DNA of 43,104 bases from a virus. The stretch's first letter is position 1. Every line of letters starts with the position of its first letter. This document shows, piece by piece, positions 32,252 through 40,071 of this stretch. The DNA is taken from positions 1 through 43,104 of the IMG/VR virus record IMGVR_UViG_3300005613_000129, one strand, 5' to 3'. The notes beneath the pieces were generated by a model. That model worked only from the letters and a program-made list of their open reading frames with translations. It was not told the origin of the DNA and searched no databases. Made by a program: the position numbers and the translations under genes.

Positions 32252-32470
32252 ATGAATTTAATTCCAGTCGAAGGACAAAAAGATCTCTATCGAGATCCAC
32301 GAACTAATGCTATCATTAATACAAACAAAAATGATTATGAGTCTTATATTATGAGAAGAGATTCCATTCAAAATCAAAAGAAAAAAATTGAGACTATTGA
32401 AAGTGAGGTTTCGAGTATAAAAACTGATTTAGGTGAGATCAAGACTTTACTAAAGGAGCTATTAAAATGA
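32252..32470 (+). CDS. Small coiled-coil protein of the late cluster (72 aa)
   Basis: The product begins MNLIPVEGQKDLYRDPRTNA, a short conserved-looking N-terminus with the RDPRTNAI motif. It ends in a coiled coil (KKIETIESEVSSIKTDLGEI). It starts three bases after the DUF4815 gene and overlaps the next gene by four bases (ATGA). The same kind of small gene is commonly found between the large tail gene and gp13 in cyanomyoviruses. A virion or assembly role is inferred from context. Confidence 0.75.
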   Translation: MNLIPVEGQKDLYRDPRTNAIINTNKNDYESYIMRRDSIQNQKKKIETIESEVSSIKTDLGEIKTLLKELLK

Positions 32471-32649
32471 ATCCAGATAACATTGAACTACAAAATTTAA
32501 CTAAAACTTTTGAATATTTTAAATATTCATCGGAAATTGATAATATAGAGAATGTAAATGACCTAAGAAATATTGCAAAGTCTTATTATAAATTATATCT
32601 AAAGCAGCAAGAAGTAATTTCTTCGCTTTCATTTGAAAGTTTACAATAA
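32467..32649 (+). CDS. Small helical protein of the late cluster (60 aa)
   Basis: The product begins MNPDNIELQNLTKTFEYFKY and is predicted to be mainly helical (VNDLRNIAKSYYKLYLKQQE). It overlaps the preceding gene by four bases, and a GGAG lies 8-11 nt before the ATG. The stop codon lies inside a late promoter for gp13. No family name is known to me, though the pairing with the preceding small coiled-coil gene is typical of cyanomyoviruses. Confidence 0.72.
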   Translation: MNPDNIELQNLTKTFEYFKYSSEIDNIENVNDLRNIAKSYYKLYLKQQEVISSLSFESLQ

Positions 32650-32652
32650 ATA
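32645..32652 (+). promoter_or_regulatory. T4-type late promoter before gp13
   Basis: AATAAATA fits the late consensus NATAAATA, overlaps the stop codon of the 60-aa gene and lies 20 nt before the gp13 ATG. Confidence 0.65.
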
Positions 32653-32672
32653 GTAACAAAGAGTAGAAGACA

Positions 32673-33488
32673 ATGGCACAACCATCTACTAGACAAGAAT
32701 TAATTGACTATTGCCTGAGAAAGTTAGGTGCTCCAGTATTAGAGGTCAATGTTGCACAAGAACAAATAGAAGATCTGGTAGATGACGCTATTCAATTTTT
32801 TCAAGAAAGACACTTTGATGGAGTAGCGCAAACATTTCTCAAATATGAAATTACACAAGAAGATTTAGATAGAGCCAGAGGTAGACAAGGAGTTGGAATT
32901 ACTACAGTAACTGGAGAAAAGACTTATGAGTACCAAGAAACTGCTAATTATCTCCAGATACCATCTTATGTGATAGGAGTCAATAAAATATTTCAATTTG
33001 AAGGTTCTAATAGTATTTCTAGTGGAATGTTCAGTATTAAGTATCAGTTATTCTTAAATGATGTTTACTATTGGGGGTCAACTGAACTTTTGACATACTC
33101 AATGGTAAAAACATATCTAGAAGATTTAAATTGGCTGTTAACCACACAAAAGCAAGTCAGATTCAATAAAAGAGAAGATAAATTGTATCTTGATGTGGAC
33201 TGGTCAAGTTTAACTGTTGGCCAAATTATAGTTATTGATTGTTATAGAGCACTAAATCCAGCAGAATCAACTAAAGTGTGGAATGATTCTTTCTTGAAGC
33301 AATATTTGACTGCACTTATCAAGCGCCAATGGGGGCAAAATCTGATTAAATTTAGAGGAGTCAAACTTCCAGGTGGTGTTGAACTAGATGGTAGACCAAT
33401 TTATGATGATGCTCAACGGGAAATTGATATTATTATGGAGAAAATGTCAAGTACTTATGAAATTCCTCCGTTAGATCTTGTGGGATAA
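32673..33488 (+). CDS. gp13: Neck protein gp13
   Basis: The protein is 271 aa, against 309 in T4. The N-terminus (MAQPSTRQELIDYCLRKLGA, PVLEVNVAQEQIEDLVDDAI) is the strongly conserved gp13 signature in cyanomyoviruses. A later conserved stretch is LTALIKRQWGQNLIKFRGVK near residue 210. In T4, gp13 and gp14 form the neck complex that closes the filled head and accepts the tail. The gene has its own late promoter and is followed after three bases by gp14. Confidence 0.93.
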   Translation: MAQPSTRQELIDYCLRKLGAPVLEVNVAQEQIEDLVDDAIQFFQERHFDGVAQTFLKYEITQEDLDRARGRQGVGITTVTGEKTYEYQETANYLQIPSYVIGVNKIFQFEGSNSISSGMFSIKYQLFLNDVYYWGSTELLTYSMVKTYLEDLNWLLTTQKQVRFNKREDKLYLDVDWSSLTVGQIIVIDCYRALNPAESTKVWNDSFLKQYLTALIKRQWGQNLIKFRGVKLPGGVELDGRPIYDDAQREIDIIMEKMSSTYEIPPLDLVG

Positions 33489-33491
33489 TTT

Positions 33492-34865
33492 ATGTTAAAT
33501 CCATTTTTTCTCCAGGGTTCAAAATCAGAACAAGGACTAATACAAGATCTCATCAACGAACAGCTAAAGATCTATGGAATTGATGTACATTATATTCCTA
33601 GGAAATATATAACAAAAAAAACTATCATCAAAGAAGTAATCGAATCTGAGTTTGATGGCGCATATCCAATTGAAGCTTATGTAGATACTTATGAGGGATA
33701 TGAAGGTGCTGGAACATTATTAACTAAATTTGGTGTTCAACCATATAATGATTTGACACTAATCATATCAAAAGAAAGATATGAAAATTACATTTCACCA
33801 TTAATAAAAGATCAATCTAATGTAGAGTTATTCACTAGACCAAAAGAAGGTGACCTGATTTATTTTCCATTGGGCGATCGATTATTTGAAATTAAATTTG
33901 TTGAACATGAGGTACCTTTTTATCAACTCCAAAAAACTTATGTTTATACATTAAGATGTGAACTGTTCAGATATCAAGACGAAGTTATTGACACTGGAAT
34001 TGATTACATTGACGACAATGTAGAACAACAAGGATATATTCAAACTTTTGATATGATTGGCGCTGGAGTCACCGCAACAGCAACAGCAACAATAGTAAAT
34101 GGTGGTGTAACTTTTGTTCAAGTGACAAATCGTGGTGATGGATATAAGACTGCACCAACAGTCAAGTTTTCTCCGCCAACATCAGGAAAAGTAGCAACTG
34201 GAATTGCAACAATGATTGGTGGAATTGTTGATCTTTGCGAGACAGATTCTACACTATTTAGAGTTCAGGGTGTCGAGATTACTAATGCTGGTTATGGATA
34301 TACTACTCCACCAACTGTGGCTTTTTATGGTGGAGATGGACAAGGTGCAACAGCTGTCGCATCAATTGGTGATGGAATTGTTGGAATTGTTAGCGTCACG
34401 AGCGGTGGCTCGGGATATGTCGAAGCACCAACTGTTCAATTTATTGGTACATCAACAATTCCAGCTCAGGCAAGAGCAATTTTAACTGATGGTGTTGTTA
34501 CCAGAATTGGAATTGTTACTACTGGAATTGGATATACACAGGCACCAATTGTTCAAATTCAAAGTCCTTACATGGTTGGTTACGGTACATATTTTTATAA
34601 TGAGACTGTTGTCGGATCTTCATCTGGATATACCGCAAGAGTTAAATCATGGAATGCCATAACAAACAAATTAGAGCTTTCTAATATCACTGGAGATTTT
34701 GCACCTGGAGAAACTCTTGTTGGATCTGCTTCAAGTGCAAGTTATGAAATTAAGAAGACAGAAGTTGACAATTTGATTGATCCGTTCGCACAAAATAAAG
34801 AAATACAACTAGAAGCCAGCACAATTATTGATTTTAGTGAGAGTAATCCATTTGGAACTCCATAA
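33492..34865 (+). CDS. gp14: Neck protein gp14 with inserted GSGY repeats
   Basis: The protein is 457 aa, against 256 in T4. The first ~165 residues match gp14 (IYGIDVHYIPRKYITKKTII, FTRPKEGDLIYFPLGDRLFE, YVYTLRCELFRYQDEVIDTG), and the conserved end (EIQLEASTIIDFSESNPFGT) is at the C-terminus. Between them, residues about 190-410 contain four GSGY-type repeats starting near 210, 262, 301 and 341 (VTNRGDGYKTAPTVKF, ITNAGYGYTTPPTVAF, VTSGGSGYVEAPTVQF, VTTGIGYTQAPIVQI). These make up the extra length. The repeats probably decorate the neck exterior. gp14 works with gp13 to seal the head and join the tail. Confidence 0.93.
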   Translation: MLNPFFLQGSKSEQGLIQDLINEQLKIYGIDVHYIPRKYITKKTIIKEVIESEFDGAYPIEAYVDTYEGYEGAGTLLTKFGVQPYNDLTLIISKERYENYISPLIKDQSNVELFTRPKEGDLIYFPLGDRLFEIKFVEHEVPFYQLQKTYVYTLRCELFRYQDEVIDTGIDYIDDNVEQQGYIQTFDMIGAGVTATATATIVNGGVTFVQVTNRGDGYKTAPTVKFSPPTSGKVATGIATMIGGIVDLCETDSTLFRVQGVEITNAGYGYTTPPTVAFYGGDGQGATAVASIGDGIVGIVSVTSGGSGYVEAPTVQFIGTSTIPAQARAILTDGVVTRIGIVTTGIGYTQAPIVQIQSPYMVGYGTYFYNETVVGSSSGYTARVKSWNAITNKLELSNITGDFAPGETLVGSASSASYEIKKTEVDNLIDPFAQNKEIQLEASTIIDFSESNPFGTP

Positions 34866-34900
34866 TTTGTTAAATAATAATATAAGGATTTCCTAACATT

Positions 34901-35905
34901 ATGTTTGAGTATTTTTATAACCAAATAATCAGAAAAACTGTAGTGTCTTTTGGTACTTTGTTTGATGGTATTACAATTAAACATAAAGATAATAGTGGAG
35001 TAGTAAAATCTTCTATTAGAGTTCCATTGGCGTATGGGCCAACCCAAAAATTTCTAGCTAGATTGGAGCAAGTACCCAATTTAAATAAGCCAGTTCAAAT
35101 GAATCTACCAAGAATGTCATTTGAACTAATTGGCATGTCTTATGATACAACAAGAAAATTAACTACAACTCAGACTTTTGTGACTAGAGATGTAGATAAT
35201 AATGAAATAAGAAAAGCATATTTTCCAGTTCCATATAATTTAAATTTTGAGCTTAGTATTATGACTAAGCTCAATGATGATATGCTACAAATTGTTGAGC
35301 AAATATTACCATACTTCCAACCAAATTATAGTCTATCTGTAGATTTAGTCGAAGAAATTGGGGAGAAGAGAGACATCCCGATCGTACTCGATAATATCTC
35401 AATGACTGACAATTATGAAGGTGACTACACAGAAAGAAGAGCCTTAGTATACACATTAAAATTTACAGCTAAAACATATTTGTTTGGTCCTGTATCTACA
35501 GATTCTGTTTCTTCCGAAATTATCAAGAAAGTATCTATTGGTTTTGTTGCTGGAGAAGCATCTGGTGTGGCTAGAAGAGAAGTTAGTTATAGTGTAGAAC
35601 CTCGTGCAATTCAAAGCTACACCGGAACTGTAACCACTACGGTTGCAATTGATATTGAAAAGACTGATACTCTAATTGAAGTTTCTGATTCCACTGGAAT
35701 TACTCCAGGTTCTTATCTTGATATTAATCAAGAAGAACTTTATGTTGAATCTGTTTCTGGTAATACATTGACAGTTAGACGAGGACAGGATTCAACTGCG
35801 ATTCTCTCTCATATTTCTGGTTCTGATGTGAAGCTAATTACTGCAGCAGATAATTTACTCATTGAACCTGGAGATGACTTTGGGTTCTCTGGATCTTTAG
35901 ATTGA
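34901..35905 (+). CDS. gp15: Tail sheath stabiliser / tail completion protein gp15
   Basis: The protein is 334 aa, against 272 in T4. The body, starting MFEYFYNQIIRKTVVSFGTL, contains VPLAYGPTQKFLARLEQVPN near residue 46 and YNLNFELSIMTKLNDDMLQI near 113, which are characteristic of gp15. The C-terminal ~90 residues form a module (TDTLIEVSDSTGITPGSYLD, ITPG..LDINQEELYVESVSG) like modules in the gp7-like and 1498-aa proteins, and appear to be an extension. gp15 caps the top of the tail tube and sheath and binds the neck. An AAGG lies upstream of the ATG. Confidence 0.92.
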   Translation: MFEYFYNQIIRKTVVSFGTLFDGITIKHKDNSGVVKSSIRVPLAYGPTQKFLARLEQVPNLNKPVQMNLPRMSFELIGMSYDTTRKLTTTQTFVTRDVDNNEIRKAYFPVPYNLNFELSIMTKLNDDMLQIVEQILPYFQPNYSLSVDLVEEIGEKRDIPIVLDNISMTDNYEGDYTERRALVYTLKFTAKTYLFGPVSTDSVSSEIIKKVSIGFVAGEASGVARREVSYSVEPRAIQSYTGTVTTTVAIDIEKTDTLIEVSDSTGITPGSYLDINQEELYVESVSGNTLTVRRGQDSTAILSHISGSDVKLITAADNLLIEPGDDFGFSGSLD

Positions 35906-35918
35906 ATGGAAGATCAGT

Positions 35919-36374
35919 ATGAAAATGACTAAAAAATACAAAAAACTAAATGAGACATTTAATATAGATGATAATTCTGATGAAGTTATTCATCCAGAAA
36001 TTACAGAAGAAGATTCCAAAGATATTATATCAAAGGAAGAGTCTTTGATTGACGATATCAGAAAAGATTATGAGTATACTCGTGGGAATCTATACTCAAT
36101 TATAGAAAAAGGTCAAGAAGCAATTAATAATGTCCTCGAATTGGCACAAGAAACAGATACTCCAAGAGCTTATGAAGTTGTTGGACAGTTAATTAAAAAT
36201 GTTTCTGATGCTACAGATAAACTTATGGATCTACAAAAGAAGATCAAAGCATTAGACGAAACAAAAACACAAAGAGGTCCTACTAATGTTACTAATGCTT
36301 TATTTGTTGGCTCCACTGCAGAATTGTCAAAAATGCTTAAAAATCAACTAAAAGATAGTTCCGACGATAAATAA
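35919..36374 (+). CDS. gp16: Terminase small subunit gp16
   Basis: The protein is 151 aa, against 164 in T4. The central helical region (YEYTRGNLYSIIEKGQEAIN, LAQETDTPRAYEVVGQLIKN) is the conserved gp16 coiled-coil core that forms the oligomeric ring, and the end (FVGSTAELSKMLKN) is the conserved C-terminal tail. gp16 recognises DNA and stimulates the ATPase and regulates the nuclease of gp17. A GGAAG lies before the ATG; MTKKYKK three codons later is a possible alternative start. The gene is not directly followed by gp17: a 395-aa gene intervenes. Its stop overlaps a late promoter. Confidence 0.92.
   Translation: MKMTKKYKKLNETFNIDDNSDEVIHPEITEEDSKDIISKEESLIDDIRKDYEYTRGNLYSIIEKGQEAINNVLELAQETDTPRAYEVVGQLIKNVSDATDKLMDLQKKIKALDETKTQRGPTNVTNALFVGSTAELSKMLKNQLKDSSDDK
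36366..36373 (+). promoter_or_regulatory. T4-type late promoter after gp16
   Basis: GATAAATA fits the late consensus, lies across the gp16 stop and 31 nt before the next start. It would transcribe the inserted 395-aa gene and gp17. Confidence 0.65.
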
Positions 36375-36404
36375 AAATAAATTGCTTTTTATTGACTCAC
36401 AAAA

Positions 36405-37592
36405 ATGAAAAGAATTAACGAAGACCACAAAGAAATTGCCAGTGGCAAGAAAAAAGATGACGAAGGCTACATGGCAAGAATTGAATTGGATTCAATTGAG
36501 AGATCAATTAAGAATCTAAGAAAAGCAATTAAGAGCGCAGATACTCAACTCCCTGCTTGGGTACAATCAAAAATTACAAGAGCAGCTGATTATATTGATT
36601 CTGCAACTGAGTACCTCCAAAGTGATCAGGATTTAGATGAGAATATATCATTTGATGTAAATCCAAAAAAACATAAAAAGGAAACAGTAAAAAATAAAGT
36701 AACTAAAATAATAGATAAACCAGGAACTCCAGGTGAAGGCGAAGCAGCAGTAAATACAGTGAGAAAAAAAGGTGGTACTGGTGTAATTAGTGTCCCAAAA
36801 TACAAACATTTACCTCCATATTATAGAGAACCACAAAAGGAAGAAACTTTACTGGTAGATAAAATCTTATCCGAAATGGGATGTGGTAGCGATAAAAAGA
36901 AAAAAAAGAAAAAGACTCAATACGAAGCAAAAGAACCAAAAAACTCAGTAAAACCACATAAGACTCCAGAGGAAATCGCAAAAAAGAAAGATCCATGTTG
37001 GGATGGATATAGAAAAGATCCAAGTAAAAAAGACTATGAAGAAGGTTCTTGTGTTAAGATAGATGAGGCTATTATGCCACAAAAGAACGGACATAATATG
37101 TCTGTGACTCTTATGTGGAGAGCAAAATATTATAATATTCAAATGTTTTTTCCTCAGTTGAGAATCCCAAATCGCAGAGAAGTTGCAGATGAAGCGAATA
37201 AAGTATATCCTGGGTGTAAAGTAATAACTTATGCTCCTTGTGCGATACAAAGAAATGTTCCTATAGTTCAAGTCCCAGATAAAAAGTCTAAGAACTATCT
37301 TATGAATAACGGAACTATTGGAGAAGAAACCGAAAAAAAGCCTCTGGGAAAGCCTATGAGGACACCAGGAGAAAGAAAAAAGTTTAAAGTTTATGTAAAG
37401 GATCCTGATACTGGAAATATTATTACAGTTCGTTTTGGTGATCCAAACATGGAAATTAGGAGAGATGACCCAAAAAGACTGAAAGCTTTTAGAGATAGAC
37501 ACAATTGCGACTCTCCGGAAGCAAAAGACAAAACAACTGCAAAGTATTGGTCTTGTTACCAATGGAGAAAAGGTAAAAAAGTAGAAGATTAA
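36405..37592 (+). CDS. Lys-rich multidomain protein with DUF5872 end, between gp16 and gp17
   Basis: The protein is 395 aa, very rich in Lys. In order: residues 24-74 are a helical domain (ELDSIERSIKNLRKAIKSAD, QLPAWVQSKITRAADYIDSA) seen in several cyanophage proteins; 75-195 are low-complexity and charged; 196-222 hold a DPCWDGY motif of a kind also found at the ends of other cyanophage proteins; 230-290 are a small compact domain (MWRAKYYNIQMFFPQLRIPN); and 315-390 resemble DUF5872 (KKFKVYVKDPDTGNIITVRF, RLKAFRDRHNCDSPEAKDKT, YWSC). It looks like a fusion of several cyanophage modules. Position between the terminase subunits suggests a packaging or virion-DNA role, or simply an insertion. 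Unknown function. Confidence 0.75.
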   Translation: MKRINEDHKEIASGKKKDDEGYMARIELDSIERSIKNLRKAIKSADTQLPAWVQSKITRAADYIDSATEYLQSDQDLDENISFDVNPKKHKKETVKNKVTKIIDKPGTPGEGEAAVNTVRKKGGTGVISVPKYKHLPPYYREPQKEETLLVDKILSEMGCGSDKKKKKKKTQYEAKEPKNSVKPHKTPEEIAKKKDPCWDGYRKDPSKKDYEEGSCVKIDEAIMPQKNGHNMSVTLMWRAKYYNIQMFFPQLRIPNRREVADEANKVYPGCKVITYAPCAIQRNVPIVQVPDKKSKNYLMNNGTIGEETEKKPLGKPMRTPGERKKFKVYVKDPDTGNIITVRFGDPNMEIRRDDPKRLKAFRDRHNCDSPEAKDKTTAKYWSCYQWRKGKKVED

Positions 37593-37610
37593 TTTTTAAA
37601 CTATTGTATT

Positions 37611-39806
37611 ATGGCTGAAGAACATTATTTGGGTAATCCGTTACTCAAGAAAGCGAATACTCAAATTGAATTTACTGAAAAGCAAATTATAGAATTCGCA
37701 AAGTGCGCTAATGATCCTGTATACTTTGCGAATAATTATATTCAAATTGTTACTCTAGATCATGGTCTGCAACCTTTTGATATGTATCCATTCCAAGAAA
37801 GAATGTTGAAGTCTTTTCATGAGAATCGATTTAATATCTGTAAGCTCCCACGTCAGTCAGGGAAAAGTACAACCGTAGTTTCATACCTACTTCATTATGC
37901 AATTTTCAATGACAATGTAAATATTGCTATTCTAGCAAACAAAGCACAGACAGCTAGGGATCTGCTTGGGCGTTTACAGACTGGTTATGAGAATCTACCA
38001 AAGTGGCTCCAACAAGGTATCTGCTCATGGAATAAAGGCTCGCTAGAATTGGAAAACGGATCTAAGATTTTTGCCGCTTCAACTTCTGCGTCTTCTGTTC
38101 GTGGTAGTACTTACAATATTATTTTCTTGGACGAATTTGCATTCGTTCCAAATCAAGTTGCCGACTCATTCTTTAGTTCTGTATATCCTACGATTACTTC
38201 TGGTAAGTCTTCAAAGGTGATTGTCGTATCTTGTGTAACAAAAGATACTTATCTACTTACAGATAAAGGATACAGAAAAATAGAAACATTAATTGACCCA
38301 AACAAAGAAGGTGCGTATATCACAAATCAATACACAATCAGAGGAAAAGATAAATTCTATTCGAGTGATGTTCTAGTCAATCATAAAAAATCACCAACCA
38401 ATATCATAAGAACAAGATACGAAGAAATAGAATGCTCCCTAGAGCATAAGTTGTGGGCGTATAAAGACGGAAAATACGATTATGTAAAAAGTCAAGATCT
38501 GTCCGTAGGAGATTATATTGCATTAAAATACAATCAACAAATTTTTGGTAATGATGATTATGTAGGGTTTAATCCAGAAAAAGGAAAATCAAAAAATCTA
38601 TTTTCCTGTGATTATATTAATGAAGATATTGCGTACTTTATAGGTCTTTATGTATCAGAAGGTTATGCTAGAAACATAGTCAATAATGATACCGGAAATC
38701 ACAGAGGAGGACAAGTCATCATATCCTGTGGAGATGACATCTCTTCTTCATTGAATAAATTGAATCTTGCCCATTCAAAAACTGATGATGTACATTATAC
38801 AATCAATTCAAAACAATTAGTTGAGTTTATTGAGCTATTAGGATTTGATATTAATAAAAAATCAAATGAGAAAATTTTACCAGATAAAGTCTTATCTTGG
38901 TCAAAGAAAAACATTGTCTCACTACTGAGAGGAATGTTTGATGGGGATGGTTGTATCAATAAAAGAGGAAGAGTAACTTATACATCAACATCTAAAGAAC
39001 TAACAAGGCAAGTTCAACTTCTACTAGCAAATCTTGGAATTATTGGTTCAATTTATAAAACCACATCAAAACCAACAGAATTAGTTAAAGTATATTCCAC
39101 TCATTATACCATCGAAATTACTGGATCTTATGTGATCAAGTATTTTGATGAGATTGGATTTGGACTACAAAGAAAACAAGAAAGAGTCAGTTTGGTGAAG
39201 CATTCAAGTAGAAATGGAAGCACAATTGATATTATTCCTGGATCGTCTTTAATTATTGAACAAAACAAGAATAAAGACATTCGCAAACTTAAACTCAAAT
39301 CTGGTAGACCCAAAAACTTTAGAAACTATTCTCGTCAGTTTCTACTCACCAAGCGTCAGTCTCTTTATGAGAATTCTAATGAGACTCTCAGAGAGTTTCT
39401 AGATGATAATGTTCGGGAGGATATGGTCTGGCTAAAGATAAAAGATATTGAGCAATCTTATAATGAAGTCTTTGATGTTTCACTTCCTGATATTGATGGT
39501 GATAAGTGGGCGCATTCGGTTCTTTATAATAACTTCTTAGGACACCAAACGCCTAAAGGTCTCAATCATTTCTATAAATTATGGGACGATGCAATCAAGG
39601 GAAAGAATGAATATGTACCAATTGAGGTGTTTTGGACTGATGTTCCAGGGAGAGACGAAGAATTTAAGAAAACGACAATCGCCAACACAAGCGAAAGTCA
39701 ATGGAGGCAAGAATTTGAGTCGGTCTCAACCGAGACGCAGATTGAGATTAAAGAGGCGGGAATCCGTAGGACGATAACCATTGGTGACCTTTATGATGTG
39801 CTATAA
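37611..39806 (+). CDS. gp17: Terminase large subunit gp17, N-terminal part, with a complete intein and a split-intein N-piece
   Basis: This 731-aa ORF encodes the ATPase half of the packaging motor plus two intein segments. Residues 1-207 are terminase: Walker A RQSGKST (81-87) and Walker B IIFLDEF (170-176). Residues 208-646 are a complete intein with a LAGLIDADG endonuclease. Residues 647-703 resume terminase at TPKGLNHFYKLWDDAIKG, the coupling motif region (TTTPNG in T4), and end WRQEFE. Residues 704-731 (SVSTETQIEIKEAGIRRTIT plus IGDLYDVL) are a 28-residue split-intein N-piece followed by a stop. The terminase then continues in the ORF at 40072. Without splicing the product lacks the nuclease domain. 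Mature gp17 (207+57+285 residues) would be about 549 aa; T4 gp17 is 610. Confidence 0.93.
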   Translation: MAEEHYLGNPLLKKANTQIEFTEKQIIEFAKCANDPVYFANNYIQIVTLDHGLQPFDMYPFQERMLKSFHENRFNICKLPRQSGKSTTVVSYLLHYAIFNDNVNIAILANKAQTARDLLGRLQTGYENLPKWLQQGICSWNKGSLELENGSKIFAASTSASSVRGSTYNIIFLDEFAFVPNQVADSFFSSVYPTITSGKSSKVIVVSCVTKDTYLLTDKGYRKIETLIDPNKEGAYITNQYTIRGKDKFYSSDVLVNHKKSPTNIIRTRYEEIECSLEHKLWAYKDGKYDYVKSQDLSVGDYIALKYNQQIFGNDDYVGFNPEKGKSKNLFSCDYINEDIAYFIGLYVSEGYARNIVNNDTGNHRGGQVIISCGDDISSSLNKLNLAHSKTDDVHYTINSKQLVEFIELLGFDINKKSNEKILPDKVLSWSKKNIVSLLRGMFDGDGCINKRGRVTYTSTSKELTRQVQLLLANLGIIGSIYKTTSKPTELVKVYSTHYTIEITGSYVIKYFDEIGFGLQRKQERVSLVKHSSRNGSTIDIIPGSSLIIEQNKNKDIRKLKLKSGRPKNFRNYSRQFLLTKRQSLYENSNETLREFLDDNVREDMVWLKIKDIEQSYNEVFDVSLPDIDGDKWAHSVLYNNFLGHQTPKGLNHFYKLWDDAIKGKNEYVPIEVFWTDVPGRDEEFKKTTIANTSESQWRQEFESVSTETQIEIKEAGIRRTITIGDLYDVL
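38232..39548 (+). other. Intein 1 in gp17 (contiguous, LAGLIDADG endonuclease)
   Basis: A 439-aa intein begins at Cys208 (CVTKDTYLLTDKGYRKIETL, block A) and ends GHQ before Thr647. Block B is SLEHKLW (His279). The endonuclease motifs are FIGLYVSEG (343-351) and LLRGMFDGDG (438-447), with probable catalytic acids Glu350 and Asp446. Both are intact, so an active homing enzyme is plausible. The final intein residue is Gln in place of the usual Asn, and the +1 residue is Thr; Gln-ending inteins are known. Removing it joins KVIVVS to TPKGLNHFY, which restores the terminase motif. Cis-splicing must occur for the N-half to be functional. Confidence 0.9.
39720..39803 (+). other. Split intein 2, N-piece (28 aa, Ser1)
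   Basis: The segment SVSTETQIEIKEAGIRRTIT then IGDLYDVL ends at the ORF stop. It aligns in form with the ~25-residue N-piece of the AceL-TerL split intein (a short strand, a turn, then I-x-D-L-Y near the end). It begins with Ser, as reported for the metagenomic GOS-TerL split intein, which combines Ser1 and Cys+1. The upstream extein ends QEFE. By hand count 40 of its 84 bases are G or C, higher than in the matching C-piece. Confidence 0.88.
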
Positions 39807-39832
39807 TGATCTAAATCATAAAAACCAAACCA

Positions 39833-40033
39833 ATGAAACCATCAAAAGAAGATCTAATGTATGATTACTTTGAACTGAACTTGTCCCAGCAAGAGATCGC
39901 TGAGAAATATGGCTCCAAAACAAGACAAGTCATTGGTCGTTTGTTCAAAAAATATGATATTCAACCAAAAAGTAAAAGTCAATTGGTTGAAGAACGGATG
40001 GAAAAGAAAAAAAACCAACAAAAGAAGAATTAA
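39833..40033 (+). CDS. 66-aa helix-turn-helix protein between the terminase halves, probable endonuclease remnant
   Basis: The product begins MKPSKEDLMYDYFELNLSQQ, and residues 17-43 (SQQEIAEKYGSKTRQVIGRL, then FKKYDI) form a clear helix-turn-helix. It ends in a Lys/Gln-rich tail. Genes between the halves of split-intein-split genes often encode free-standing homing endonucleases; this ORF has the kind of DNA-binding repeat seen in such enzymes but no catalytic domain. A frameshifted second repeat start follows immediately, so it is probably the truncated remains of a larger endonuclease, or a small DNA-binding protein now used for something else. A TATAAT hexamer overlaps the preceding stop at 39802-39807. 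Confidence 0.65.
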   Translation: MKPSKEDLMYDYFELNLSQQEIAEKYGSKTRQVIGRLFKKYDIQPKSKSQLVEERMEKKKNQQKKN

Positions 40034-40050
40034 TTTCTCTGTATAAATGA
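40012..40050 (+). pseudogene. Frameshifted remnant of a second HTH repeat
   Basis: Just after an eight-A run (40007-40014), a shifted frame reads KPTKEELISLYK then stop. This matches KPSKEDLMYDYF, the start of the 66-aa ORF, in its first eight positions apart from conservative changes. It looks like the beginning of a second tandem DNA-binding repeat, lost by a slip in the A-run and a later deletion. Confidence 0.6.
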
Positions 40051-40071
40051 TCCACAAGAAGCATTAAATAA

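Noticed and set aside
36945-37562. 205-residue minus-strand frame.
   Set aside because: It is the shadow of a Lys-rich plus-strand gene (Phe/Ile/Leu-rich on the other strand), without promoter or ribosome-binding site.
39804-40071. The interrupted gp17 gene as a sequencing frameshift or simple pseudogene.
   Set aside because: Both sides of the break carry matching intein ends (Ser1 N-piece; VSHN before Cys+1), the extein sequences join without loss, and the nuclease residues are intact.
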